Assembly: GCA_037447655.1 (NCBI GenBank)
Contig: JBBHKE010001305.1
Location: 1 to 64,000 of the forward strand
Reading direction: 5' to 3'
Origin: Zygnema cylindricum
Taxonomy: Eukaryota; Streptophyta; Zygnematophyceae; Zygnematales; Zygnemataceae
Length of the DNA: 64,000 nucleotides
Shown here: one piece after another, positions 54,791 through 64,000 of the stretch
Position numbering within the stretch: position 1 is the stretch's first letter
Layout of the letters: each line of letters begins with the position of its first letter
Made by a program: the position numbers and the translations under genes
The notes under the pieces: generated by a model
Told to the model about the DNA's origin: nothing
Seen by the model: the letters and a program-made list of their open reading frames with translations, nothing else
Database searches by the model: none

Positions 54791-55784
54791 TGCAATTTTG
54801 TGTCCCAATTTGGACTACAAAATTCAGGAAGCCTCTAGGTACTTTTTCACTAACCCAATTTCAACTAGAACGGCTGCTACCCAAGCAAGCAAATAGACAA
54901 TCTAAATCCACCCCTGTGCAGTCTAGACTCCTCACAGTAAAAAAAATCACTAAAAACGCCCAACCAGGCGAGTAAATTTTAAGTGGCAAAGATGCTAATA
55001 TTTATACATGCTTGTTGGGAGAGAGGCGGCTACCTCCTCAATCCTCTAAGTCCTAAACCCCTCTCACAACCCCTATCTACTGATGTACGAACCAATCAAA
55101 AGACTATACAGTATAGAAAGGTACTAGGGCCGATGTACTTTCGGTACGACTTGTGTACGTCAAGGCCATGGAGTAGACATTTGTCTCCTTCAGACTTGTC
55201 CTCGCGCTCCCCGCGTCTCTTGCTTCCCAATGATATCTTCCTAGGTGTCGACAAGTCAAGTCACTTCCGAAAACTGCCAGGGCGGCTTTTCCGGGATCAC
55301 GACGATGATGAGGGCTTTCGAATCCAAACATGCTTTTAATGCTATCCGTTCAAAATAACAAATGTGTGGTTTATTTTTTTTGTGCGTACTCAAACTCAAC
55401 TAGTTTTTATGTCCTCGGTTTGTTATTCCGTTAATCGAAACAATGATCTAGCTAGTCTTTAAATAGCTATCGAACCCTATGTATCCTAACGGAATACAAC
55501 GACAGACCGGTAAGAGCTGACGGCTATGCCTCTCTTTGCGGGTCGGAGGTTCGAGTCCTTGGGGACTCAACCTTTTTGTTGAGAGTGACTTATGTCACTC
55601 TTTAGTTCTGCCTATGTAGCTGAGGCAGCCATGGCTCCATCGCCCTCTCTCTCCTTCAGTGACTAGAACAAATATGGGGGCTAGAGAGAGAAGGTGGAGG
55701 CAGGTTGCCTACGCTTTTTCTTTGAGCTATTCTAATCAATTAAGACCTAGACAATATCTCCCCTAAATCTAGTGATTTCAACTC
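54791..55784 (-). repeat. Copia-3 3' LTR
   Basis: It starts TGCAATTTTGTGTCCC and ends GATTTCAACT. It contains a GTAC-rich block (55085-55165), the tRNA-like GGTTCGAGTCC (55548) followed by a short hairpin CTCAACCTTTTTGTTGAG, a TGACTTATGTCA dyad, and the long hairpin at 55635-55699. Confidence 0.88.
55635..55699 (-). other. Conserved LTR hairpin, copia-3 left
   Basis: CTCCATCGCCCTCTCTCTCC pairs with GGCTAGAGAGAGAAGGTGGAG around a loop containing TTCAGTGACTAGAACAAAT. Flanks AGGCAGCCATGG and GCAGGTTGCCT. Confidence 0.75.
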
Positions 55785-55796
55785 TGCCCTTATTTT

Positions 55797-56498
55797 CTAG
55801 TCTAATATAAGTTTCTCTTTTAACCCACACTTTTCTCTGCAGTATTTTAACTTGGGAGAGGGCACAGGCTTTGTCATCATATTAGCTACCATTTTTCCAT
55901 CACCTCTATACACAAGATTCACAATTTTGTTTTCAACCTTTTCCCTTACAAAACTCAATCTTATATCAATATGTTTAGCCTTAAAATGATGTTTTGGATT
56001 AGCTGCAATTGTAATTGTTGTCTGATTATCACAAAACACTTCATGCACTCCCTTCTTCTTATTCCCTAGATCTTGCAATAAAGACTTGACCCACATCAGC
56101 TCTGTTACAGCACAACAAGAGGCCATATACTCAGCCTCTATATTGGACTAAGCGACCACCTTTTGTTGCTTGCTAATCCAATAGCAAGCACCGTCCCCCA
56201 CAAATAAGACATACCCAGAAGTGCATCTTCTCATAGGTGCATCCCCATAAGTGGCATCACTCCAAGTAGTAATGTCAATGTGCTCCCCTCCCAAATGCAA
56301 CTATAAATCCCTGGTTCCCACCAAGTATCTCATGACTCTCTTGGCTGCCTCCCAGTCTCTCTTCCTAGAATCATTAAGACTCCTACAGAGGACTCCAATC
56401 GTTGCTGCTATGTTTGGTCTTATAGAATTCATAGAGTAAATCAAGCTTCCTACACCTATCAAGGAATGGACTTCAAACTCTCTTATGGACTCATCCAT
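55797..56498 (-). pseudogene. Copia-3 RNase H (broken)
   Basis: 56301-56498 has GVGSLIYSMNSIRPNIAATI and WEAAKRVMRYLVGTRDL. 55797-56126 has MASCCAVTELMWVKSLLQDL, FCDNQTTITIAANPKHHFKA and MMTKPVPSPKLKYC. The stretch between, including the STMEAEY-like motif, contains stops (a TAG-type stop follows the S-N-I-E region near 56147). Confidence 0.85.
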
Positions 56499-56507
56499 CT
56501 AGTATTA

Positions 56508-57521
56508 TCACTCCTCTTTCACACTCCCATCACTTACTTTCTTCAAGTCCATGGGGGTGGTACAATTGTTTGCCTTTTCCATCTGAAATTTCTCAAGCAT
56601 ATATCTGATAGCTTCCTTTTGAGTAAGTCTGATTATTCTCTTCCCTCTACCTCTTTCCATTCGAATTCCCAAGTTATATTTAGCTTCCCCTAAATCTTTC
56701 ATGTCAAATCTGCCTTTAAGATCTTTCTTTAACTTATTGATCTTTTCCATAGACTTACTTAACAGCTGCAAATCATCCACATAGATTGCAATAAAAATCA
56801 CACCATTCTCATCCTCAAACATATAAATAGAATGGTCACAACCGATTCAAATATATCCCAGACCGGTGAGAAACTCATCTAGTTTCTTGTTCCACTGTCT
56901 GGGAGCATGCTTCAGTCCATATAACGACTTTATGAGCCTGCATACTTTGCTCTCCTCTCTTTCCTCTATAAATCCCTCTGGTTGTCGCATGAAGATTTCT
57001 TCCTCTAGTTCACCGTTGAGAAAAAACGGTCTTGATATCCATCTGGTGTATTTCCATGTCTTCCGCTGCTAGTAGACTTAGGAGTATCCTTACAGATGGG
57101 AACCGAACCATTACATCAAAATTCTCGTCATAATCTATCCCCTTCTTTTGGGTGAACCCTTTTGCTACCAACAGAGCCTTATATCTCTCAATGGTATTAT
57201 CTAGGTTCAGTTTCAATTTAAATACCAAATTGCACCCGATAAGTTTTCTGTCTGGAGGACATCCACCTGCTCCCAAGTATTAGCTTCCATGATGGAAGCT
57301 ATCTCATCATTTATGGCTCTGACCCATCGGTCTTTCTCTGGATTGTCCATTGCCTCCGAGTATGACTGAGGCTCATTTGGGTGAGATAGCTTTCTTACCT
57401 TATGAGTAGCCTGTTTTTCTTGTAGCCTTTTGCTGCTCCTTCGTCCTCCCACAATGTCTGAGGCTGGAATGGATGGAAGTCGCGGGTTCCTCCTTACTGT
57501 CTCATCGGCTCCCTTATCCAT
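56508..57521 (-). pseudogene. Copia-3 reverse transcriptase (broken)
   Basis: Three segments: 57213-57521 (EKDRWVRAINDEIASIMEAN), 57010-57276 (LVFKLKLNLDNTIERYKALL, MDIKTVFSQR), and 56508-56822 (FIAIYVDDLQLLSKSMEKIN, LGEAKYNLGIRMERG). The catalytic YVDD is intact. Frameshifts near 57030 and 57240 and stops near 56850 break it. The SLYGLKHAPRQWN region lies around 56900. Confidence 0.87.
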
Positions 57522-57956
57522 GGAAGCCGGTTATGACTCCTTTTCCTCTCTCTCTTCAGAGTGTGTAGAAATATGAGGATATTTTGGTCTATCTCCCCCA
57601 TCTTGGATCTCCCTTGAATATGTAATCAGGTTTTCACTTGGGTTCTTTCCAGGAAGATCTAAGTCTTCCTCACTCTCGGACTCAAAATTGATTCTGATCT
57701 TTTAGTGTATTTAAAGGGATCAATTGACTTTCCTTCATCTATGACCAATAGATGCTTTACCAAAATGATATCTTGTTTAGCTAAGTCATGGACTGTATAT
57801 CCCTTGACATCCTCATCATATTCCACAAAATATCCGGGTTTTACTTTAGCATCTAGTTTCTAGTTTTCTTAACTGTGTCAAGACTGTAAACTTGCCAACC
57901 GAATATTTTCATGCGAGAAATATTTGGTTTCCTTCCAACCCATCTCTCATAAGGTG

Positions 57957-58661
57957 TCATTCCTTTAATTGCTGTAGTGAGGACTCTATTCTAATGTAAT
58001 TACCATAGTTCATGGCTTCTGCCCAAAATCTTCTTTTTATTTTCTTATCTGCCAACATACTACACACACTATCTCCCAAAGACTCGTTCAACCTTTCAGC
58101 CACCTCACTTTTTTTTGGATTATTCGGTATAGTTTTCTGATAATGAACCCCCTCATCTCTCAAGTATTCCTCAAACTGGTTAGAGGTGTACTCTCCCCCA
58201 TTATCACTTTTTATTCACTTAATGGGGGTTCCGTGCAACTTCTCACTCTAGGATTGGTCTTCTTAAAAGTACTTTGGTGTTTCAGACTTTGTTTTTAGAA
58301 AGTAGATTTTAGAATATGTAAAGCAATCATCTGTAATTATCAGCATATACCTCTTCCACCTAACTGAAGGTACTCTTGCTGGTCCCCTAATATGTGTGTG
58401 GACCTGGTCTAGTACTTTATCACTTCTGTACGTGGCAGTTTTGGGAAAAAGGAGTATGTGAGCCTTACCTTGGGCACGGCCACTACAATCATCCATCATT
58501 TCATTATCTCCAAACTGAATGCCTTCCACTACACCTAGCTTCTTCATTTCCCTTAGCCAATCAAAATGTACATGCCCCAACCGCTTATGCCAGATCATCA
58601 AGCTCGAGACACCACCATAGTAAGCACTCTTCTTTTCATTATTCACGTTAAGCCTAAACAT
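57957..58661 (-). pseudogene. Copia-3 integrase (broken, catalytic Asp lost)
   Basis: 58263-58661 has MIWHKRLGHVHFDWLREMKK and CSGRAQGKAH (Cys replaced by Gly/Arg in the zinc site), then VHTHIRGPARV, where copia-1 reads HTDIWGPA. The first catalytic aspartate is His. 57957-58163 has NNPKKSEVAERLNESLGDSV with the catalytic Glu. The C-terminal part, 57700-57950, is further degraded. Confidence 0.85.
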
Positions 58662-58707
58662 TCCTTCGTTACCTTTATTTGCTGTGAAGTAGACTTCATC
58701 TCCGTAC

Positions 58708-59175
58708 TTAGATGTAAAGATTCCTTTTTCTAGTGAAGGTATGAAAATCCTTGTTATCTAATACACAGGTAGACACTAGATTTTTACTCAGCGGAGGAAT
58801 GTAGAGCACATCTGAGAAGGTGAGCATAAAAGTCTTACCCTCCACTAAAACTTTCAGATCTATCGAGCCCACTAGTTCTCTAGTAACTACTCTCCCATCC
58901 CCATACTCTATTTCTACAATAGGTATCTTTCTTAGCTTAGTGAAGAGGTGCCTGTCACGACACATATGCATGGATGCACTTGAATCGATAATCCATCCTT
59001 CCTCTAGAGCTTCCCGAATGCCTCCAAGAGCACACTTCTGTTTCTGAGGAATCTCCTTCTCCTCCAAATTCTCGTCGTGAAGAAGCTCCCCATCCTCCTC
59101 CTCAAAGGACTCGTCCTCCTCGGTCCCTCGTATGACACGTGTGACCACAAGTGCCTTTTTCTTCCCTCCGGACAA
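58708..59175 (-). pseudogene. Copia-3 protease
   Basis: A 155-codon frame: acidic linker, then EEGWIIDSSASMHMCRDRHL, where the D-S-G motif is D-S-S, then YGDGRVVTRELVGSIDLKVL and TFSDVLYIPPLSKNLVSTCV. Gly-to-Ser is a single G-to-A in the coding strand. It sits between the degraded knuckle (CHFYIKPEHFRADC, second Cys changed to Tyr, about 59245) and integrase. Confidence 0.85.
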
Positions 59176-59349
59176 ACCCCTTCCACAGTTTTCTTAGAGC
59201 CTCAACTCGGACAGCTTGATGCAATCAGCTCTGAAGTGTTCCGGCTTTATGTAGAAATGGCAAAGAGCCTTTGGAGGCCTCGGTTCTCTTGATTGATCTC
59301 CTTTGAAGCTGTTGTACGGCTTCTTCGTCTCCTTCCTCCACCGGTCCGT

Positions 59350-60060
59350 TCAGGGAACTAGAGCTTGAACGCTCTTTCCTCCTCTGCAGATCTCAATGGT
59401 ATTCTCCTGCAGAAGTATCATTCGGACCAAGATGTTCCACTTCCAAGAACTATCATCCATTTCTTTTACTCGGTATACTATGTTTTCATACTCCTCTGGA
59501 AACTTCATGATGAGAGTGTTAACTTTCATCTCCATTGTGCTTGTGAATCCAACACTTTCCATCTCCATTTTTAGACAAGATAGATCATTAGAGTAGTCTA
59601 AAATCTTCCCTCCTTTGGCAGTATGACTCGTAACCCTTTCCTCAACCAGCTTGAGCTCATGAATGGTACCACCTATGTAAATCTCCACTAAAGTCATCCA
59701 TAACTCGTCGGCCTTGAAGATGTGAATATGAGAGGTCCCCACACCTTAAGTGAGGTGCCTCAAAATGAAATGCATGGCATTCATGTTGGTGTACTCCCAC
59801 ATTTGAATATCATTTTCCTCGGTCTTCACGCCCACCACTCCGGGTGCCGTGGCGATAAGAGTGAGAGGTATCTCCTATCCTTTCTCCTTTTTGGACACAC
59901 TGCTGTCCTTGTGATGTGTCTCCTTCGTTGAAGCAGATGCTCTTGCAAAAAACCTCACTCCTCCAAACCCTGGTTGGGTTCCCTAATATGGACGTTTCAC
60001 TTGTCCACTAACAATAGCCCAGTATCGTTTTTCACACAATGCCCCTATCATCATGGCTTC
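59350..60060 (-). pseudogene. Copia-3 gag (broken)
   Basis: 59350-59742 reads TSHIHIFKADELWMTLVEIY, LMKMEMESVG-type helices and LIMKFPEEYENIVYRVKEMD, equivalent to the copia-1 gag. Upstream (59743-60060) the start of gag aligns with copia-1 MMIGALCE but carries stops. The primer site follows to the right. Confidence 0.78.
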
Positions 60061-60118
60061 CCAATGAATGAACCCAGATCTGTTGAATATGGGTACCCTC
60101 TAGGGTAGGCCCATAACC

Positions 60119-61078
60119 CGCAATTCTGTGTCCACCATTTGAACTGCAAAATTCAGGAAGCCCGTAGGTACTTTTTCACTAACCTAATTTCACTAGAGCG
60201 GTTGCTACCCAAGCAAACAAAGACAATTTTACTCCACTTACATTGCGTTCCAGACTCAGCGAGTCCCGCGGTAAAAAATCGCGGCAGCCCAACCGGTGAT
60301 TATATTTTAAGTGGCAAAATTGCCAATATTTATACATGCTTGTTGGGAGAGAGGCGACTACCTACTCAATCCTCTAAGTCCTAAACCCCTCTCACAACCC
60401 CTATATACTGATGTACGAACCAATTAAAAGACTATACAGTACAAAAAGGTACTAGGGACGTTGTACTTTCTATACGGCCTGTGTATGACAAGGCCATGGA
60501 GTGGACATCTATCTCCTTCAGACTTGTTCTCTCGCTCCCCGCAATTCTTGCTTCCCAATGATATCTTCCCACGTGTCGACAAGTCAAGTCATTTCTGAAA
60601 ACCGCCAAGGCAGCTTTTCCGGGATCACGGCAATGATGAGGGTTGTTGGATCAAAACATGCTTTTAATGATATCCGTTCAAAATAACAAATGTCCGGTTC
60701 ATTTGTTTCATGCGTACTCAAACTCAACTAGTTTCTATGTCCTCAGTTTGTTTTTCCGTTAATCGAATCAATGATCTAGCTAATCTTTAAATAGCTATCA
60801 AACCCTACGTATCCTAACAGACTACAACGACAGATCGGTAAGAGTTGACGGCTATGCATCGCTTTGCCGGTTGGAGGTTCGAGTCCCAGGGGACTCAACT
60901 TTTTTGTTGAGAGTGACTTAAGTCACTCTTTAGTCCTACCTATGGAGCTGAGGCAGCCATGGCTCCACCGCTCTCTCTTTCTTTCAATGACAACAATTAA
61001 GTATAGGAGAGAGAAGGTGGAGGCAGGCTGCCTACGCTTTTTCTTTTAGCAATTCTAATCAAGTAAGACCTAGAAAAT
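60119..61078 (-). repeat. Copia-3 5' LTR, main part
   Basis: CGCAATTCTGTGTCC to GACCTAGAAAAT. It matches 54791-55770. The B box GGTTCGAGTCC recurs at about 60885 and the long hairpin at 60963-61023. The remainder of this LTR, ATATGCCCTAAATC to TTTCAACA, continues at 62638-62665 beyond the inserted solo LTR. Confidence 0.87.
60963..61023 (-). other. Conserved LTR hairpin, copia-3 right
   Basis: CTCCACCGCTCTCTCTTTC pairs with GGAGAGAGAAGGTGGAG around TTTCAATGACAACAATTAAG. CTCCACC is fully complementary to GGTGGAG, while the left LTR has CTCCATC: another change that improves or preserves pairing. Confidence 0.72.
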
Positions 61079-61138
61079 TGAAATTCTATGGGCTCCATTG
61101 CCCACAAAATCGCAGATCCAAAAGAAGCTAATCTAGAT

Positions 61139-61820
61139 AATGCCGACTCCAAGTTGATATAAACCCAAATGAATGATCCCTTAACAATTAGATCCCCAAT
61201 ACAACTTCAACCTTGTGAAGAGAAGACCTTTTGTGTGCTCTGTTCCACCATAGAATGCAAAGTTTGAATATGTGTTTTGGACAATATTCCCTACTTTGAC
61301 TTTCCCACTGAATAAGTGTCACCCTGACACGCAAAGACTTTGACTGACTACACCTTTGTGTAGCCTGGACTCCCTTGAGTCCGTAGCAAAAAGAATCACT
61401 AAATTTGGTTGGTCAAAGATGACCTTTATAGTTACAAGCTCTCTTAGAGAGAGGTACCTAAATATCACTAAGTCGTGGTAATGCCGACTCCAAGTTGATA
61501 TAAACCCAAATGAATGATCCCTTAACAATTAGATCCCCAATACAACTTCAACCTTGTGAAGAGAAGACATTTTGTGTGCTTTGTTCCACCATAGAATGCA
61601 AAGTTTGAATATGTGTTTTGGACAATATTCCCTACTTTGACTTTCCCACTGAATAAGTGCCACCCTGACACGCAAAGACTTTGACCGACTACACCTTTGT
61701 GTAGCCTGGACTCCCTTGAGTCCGTAGCAAAAAGAATCACTAAATTTGGTTGGTCAAAAATGACCTTTATAGTTACAAGCTCTCTTAGAGAGAGGTACCT
61801 AAATATCACTAAGTCGTGGT
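61139..61820. repeat. ~340-bp tandem duplication in the solo LTR
   Basis: Both units begin AATGCCGACTCCAAGTTGAT and end CACTAAGTCGTGGT. They differ by a 2-bp indel near 61500 and scattered substitutions, so the duplication is recent relative to the LTR. The other copy of this LTR (48080-49390) has a single unit. Confidence 0.92.
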
Positions 61821-62494
61821 CTGCCTACTCACGACTACCTACTTCTAAACCCTAGTCCAATAGGAACACTTTATAGTACAAAAAGGTACAATGGGCGATG
61901 TACTTATTGTACAGATATTGTACGACATGGTCTACAAGGTGACACCTGTCAAATCGGGAGCCATGGTTCCTCCTCCCATCTTCTCTAGTATCAAATAATG
62001 TGGCGCCACGTGGCAACGCGTGACGTTATCTCTGAATGCCGCCAAAAGCTCACTTCGCGTGGCGGCTACAATGTCGGCCGTTAGATCAAAACATATTTTA
62101 TACGATTCAGATTGGCGTAGATGCATGGATTGTTCCTTTTCGTTAGTTTGGTGTTAATTAGCTGATGCGTCAAGGTTTAAATTCCTTTGAAACCAGATAC
62201 GTATATTGTTTCGTGAACGCCTTGTTGGATAAGGCATAACACTACAATTATTTCCATAGACCTTGGTTCAAAACTCGTACGGAGCAGGTTCTAGATATTT
62301 GTTGGTTTGTTAGAATTCTCTACTTGTACACTTCTAAATACCTATTGTAACCTACGTATTTCATTATTGACTCTAAGTTATAAGCTAAAGCTAACGGGTT
62401 TAGAGGATGGTAGGTACTAGGATCAAATCATGATTCTAGCTGTTCCATTTTGGTACAAACTACGAATTAGCCTATCCTCTTTAGACAGCCATGG

Positions 62495-62560
62495 CTCTAG
62501 CTCTCTCATCGGTCTTCAGTGACTGCAACAATTATGGGGACCGAAGATAGTTGAGCTAGA
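62495..62560 (-). other. Conserved LTR hairpin, solo LTR L4 copy 2
   Basis: CTCTAGCTCTCTCATCGGTC pairs with GACCGAAGATAGTTGAGCTAG around a loop containing TTCAGTGACTGCAACAATTA. The CGGTC/GACCG inner pairs are unique to this copy. Confidence 0.72.
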
Positions 62561-62665
62561 AGCAGGTTGCCTTTGCTGACTTACTCTATTTATTTTTCCA
62601 ATACAAACCTAGAAAATACATAAACTTCAACAAAAATATATGCCCTAAATCTAATAATTTCAACA

Positions 62666-64000
62666 TTTTCATCACCACAGCGGAATCACTGGATTGAGGG
62701 AGCAAACGACAAAATGAAGTCCATCATGAAGGCTCAAACATGGGAGCTAGAAGACCTTCTTTCGGACCGAAAAGCGATAGGCACCAAATAGGTATTCAAG
62801 GTGAATTTAAATCCGGATAACACCATTGAACGATATAAGGCCAAACTTGTGGCAAATGGGTATAATAAAAAGGAAGGATTTGACTTTGAAGAAACATTTT
62901 CTCCGATTGTACTATTTCAGACAATTAGGATTTTGCTGTCCCTGGCTGCAATAGAAGATATGGAAGTACATCAGATGGATGTAAAGAAAACATTTTTGCA
63001 GGGAGAACTACATGAGACCATTTACATGCAGCAGCCTGAAATGTATGCAAAACTAGGGAAATAGCACTTAGTATGCAAATTGATAAAATCTCTGTGCGAC
63101 CTAAAATAGGCCACTACGCAATAGAATCTAAAGCTTGATGAATACTTAACTAGCCCTGGATTTCAAAGGATAAGTTCTTATCACTCTGTCTTTGTTCTAA
63201 AGGGTGAGGATGGGATAGTGTATATAGCGGTGTATGTAGATGATTTACTATTAACTAGCAAATCAATGGTTGATATTAACAAAATCAAAACTGCTGTAAA
63301 TTCACAGTTCGAGATGAAAGACCTCAGTGAGGCAAAATATGTTTTGGGTATCCAAATAGAAAGGGACAGAAATAAGAATTTCATAAATTTGAATCAAAAC
63401 AAGGCTATTGGAAACATGTTAGATGAGTATGGAATGCAGGGGGCAAAAGTATTACTAACTCCATGGATTTTCGGCGAAGTAAGAGGGAGAAACTGACGGT
63501 CACACAGCAGCAAGCATTTAGAGTCGTTTATCGATCTATGACACTTATACACAAAGCCATAGTGGGTAGCTTAATATATTCATGAACCGTACTGGCCGAC
63601 ATTCATAGAATTGGTTGGGAAATTGAGCCGTCCCAGAGAACGGAAAATTTGATCTTGATCAACTAGGAAGTCTTAAGATATTTGGCGAGCCAAGGATCTA
63701 GCTCACATAGAAAGAAGTAAGTTGCAAAAATATAGCATAGATATCTTTTAAATATAATCATCCATATGTATTCTCAAATGCTCGGGACTGTGATGGAGCA
63801 GCAAAATTTAAAAGGTCACAGCACAGTCAAGAATGGAGTTAAAACATATGGCAGCAAGTTCGGCTCTCAAGGAACTCTTATGGGTAAATTCCATGTTGCA
63901 AAAATTGGGATACATGCAGGTTGGTCCACAAGTGATCTAGTATGATAACCATGCTGCCATTGCCATTGGCTCTAACGCAAGTCACAGCTTCAAGAGTAAG
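62666..64000 (+). pseudogene. Copia-4 part 2: reverse transcriptase and RNase H start, runs off the window
   Basis: It resumes at CATCACCACAGCGGAATCAC, reads WIEGANDKMKSIMKAQTWEL with a stop near 62790, then 62801-63064 (NLNPDNTIERYKAKLVANGY, MDVKKTFLQGELHETIYMQQ), a broken KSLCDLK region at about 63090, and 63218-63496 with YIAVYVDDLLLTSKSMVDIN. RNase H scraps follow to the end (ASSALKELLWVNSMLQKLGY, DNHAAIAIGSNASH). It is the same family as copia-5 at 16750-18050. The rest, including the 3' LTR, lies beyond 64000. Confidence 0.87.

Larger units (their letters stand above)
61079..62632 (-). repeat. Solo LTR, group L4, copy 2, with internal tandem duplication
   Basis: TGAAATTCTATGGGCTCC to AAACTTCAACA, flanked by AAAAT at 61074-61078 and 62633-62637, a perfect target duplication. 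It is inserted in the right LTR of copia-3. A ~340-bp unit is present twice in tandem (61139-61481 and 61482-61820) with few differences. The hairpin lies at 62495-62560, and the B-box-like AGGATCAAATCATG at about 62434 is more decayed. Confidence 0.9.
54791..62665 (-). mobile_element. Copia-3: Ty1/copia element nested in copia-4
   Basis: The left LTR is 54791-55784. The right LTR is 60119-61078 plus 62638-62665, interrupted by a solo LTR. On the minus strand the order is primer site (complement of GGCCCATAACCC at 60109-60119), gag, protease, integrase, RT, RNase H, purine tract (complement of CTCTGCCCTTATTTTC). It is related to copia-1 throughout pol but has different LTRs. Host copia-4 sequence reads GAGTGGCCATCTG on one side and TTTTCATCACCAC on the other; together they rebuild the GAGGCCTTCTCATCACC stretch found in copia-5. 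Confidence 0.9.

Noticed and set aside
55490-55580. Possible tRNA gene at the GGTTCGAGTCC box
   Set aside because: The T loop is good, but the anticodon stem and acceptor stem do not form. Kept only as a tRNA-like motif.
1-64000. CRISPR arrays, bacterial operons, or prophage
   Set aside because: The repeats are LTRs, TIRs and minisatellites. Introns and plant-type retroelements rule out a prokaryotic window.

Overview
The window looks like intergenic and gene-poor DNA from a land plant (or close streptophyte) nuclear genome. The support is a five-exon gene with GT-AG introns encoding a PCC13-62-type desiccation-related (ferritin-like) protein, a Ty3/gypsy chromovirus, several Ty1/copia elements of plant type, solo LTRs with 5-bp target duplications, and many short TIR/foldback elements. 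I cannot name the species. There is no bacterial or organellar gene layout, no convincing tRNA or rRNA gene and no CRISPR array. One 10-N assembly gap sits at 47166-47175.

Layout. 1-8434: short non-autonomous DNA transposons: small foldbacks, TA-flanked MITEs of one family (663-1166, 6452-7061; other members at 19594-20154 and 31519-31717), a ~1.1-kb long-armed foldback (1225-2300), and a 16-bp-TIR element (3608-5064) with a second element nested inside it. 8435-15985: a decayed chromovirus on the minus strand with a chromodomain and two ~0.95-kb LTRs, the right one truncated. 15986-18050: two copia fragments joined head to head. 18050-21310: AT-rich DNA with more MITEs. 21319-27732: copia-1, a complete but coding-dead element with matching LTRs and a perfect TGATG duplication. 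28133-31717: more TIR elements. 31740-32260: a promoter-like segment with a CT microsatellite. 33161-33934: an uninterrupted copy of the 3608-5064 element. 33956-40101: copia-2 (plus strand). 41815-45756: the PCC13-62-like gene, the only gene I can call intact. 45757-54265: decayed satellites, a solo LTR (48080-49390) and LTR/gag scraps. 54266-64000: a three-deep nest, in which old copia-4 is split by copia-3, whose right LTR is itself split by a solo LTR flanked by AAAAT.

How it works together: almost everything is selfish DNA in layers. No element is visibly autonomous, because each has stops, frameshifts or damaged catalytic motifs. The desiccation-related gene encodes a predicted secreted ferritin-like protein. 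The most unusual non-coding signal is a long hairpin with a nearly constant loop, present in all six LTRs of three different copia LTR groups, whose stem sequence changes between groups while remaining self-complementary. The same LTRs carry an antisense tRNA-like B box and a GTAC-rich block.
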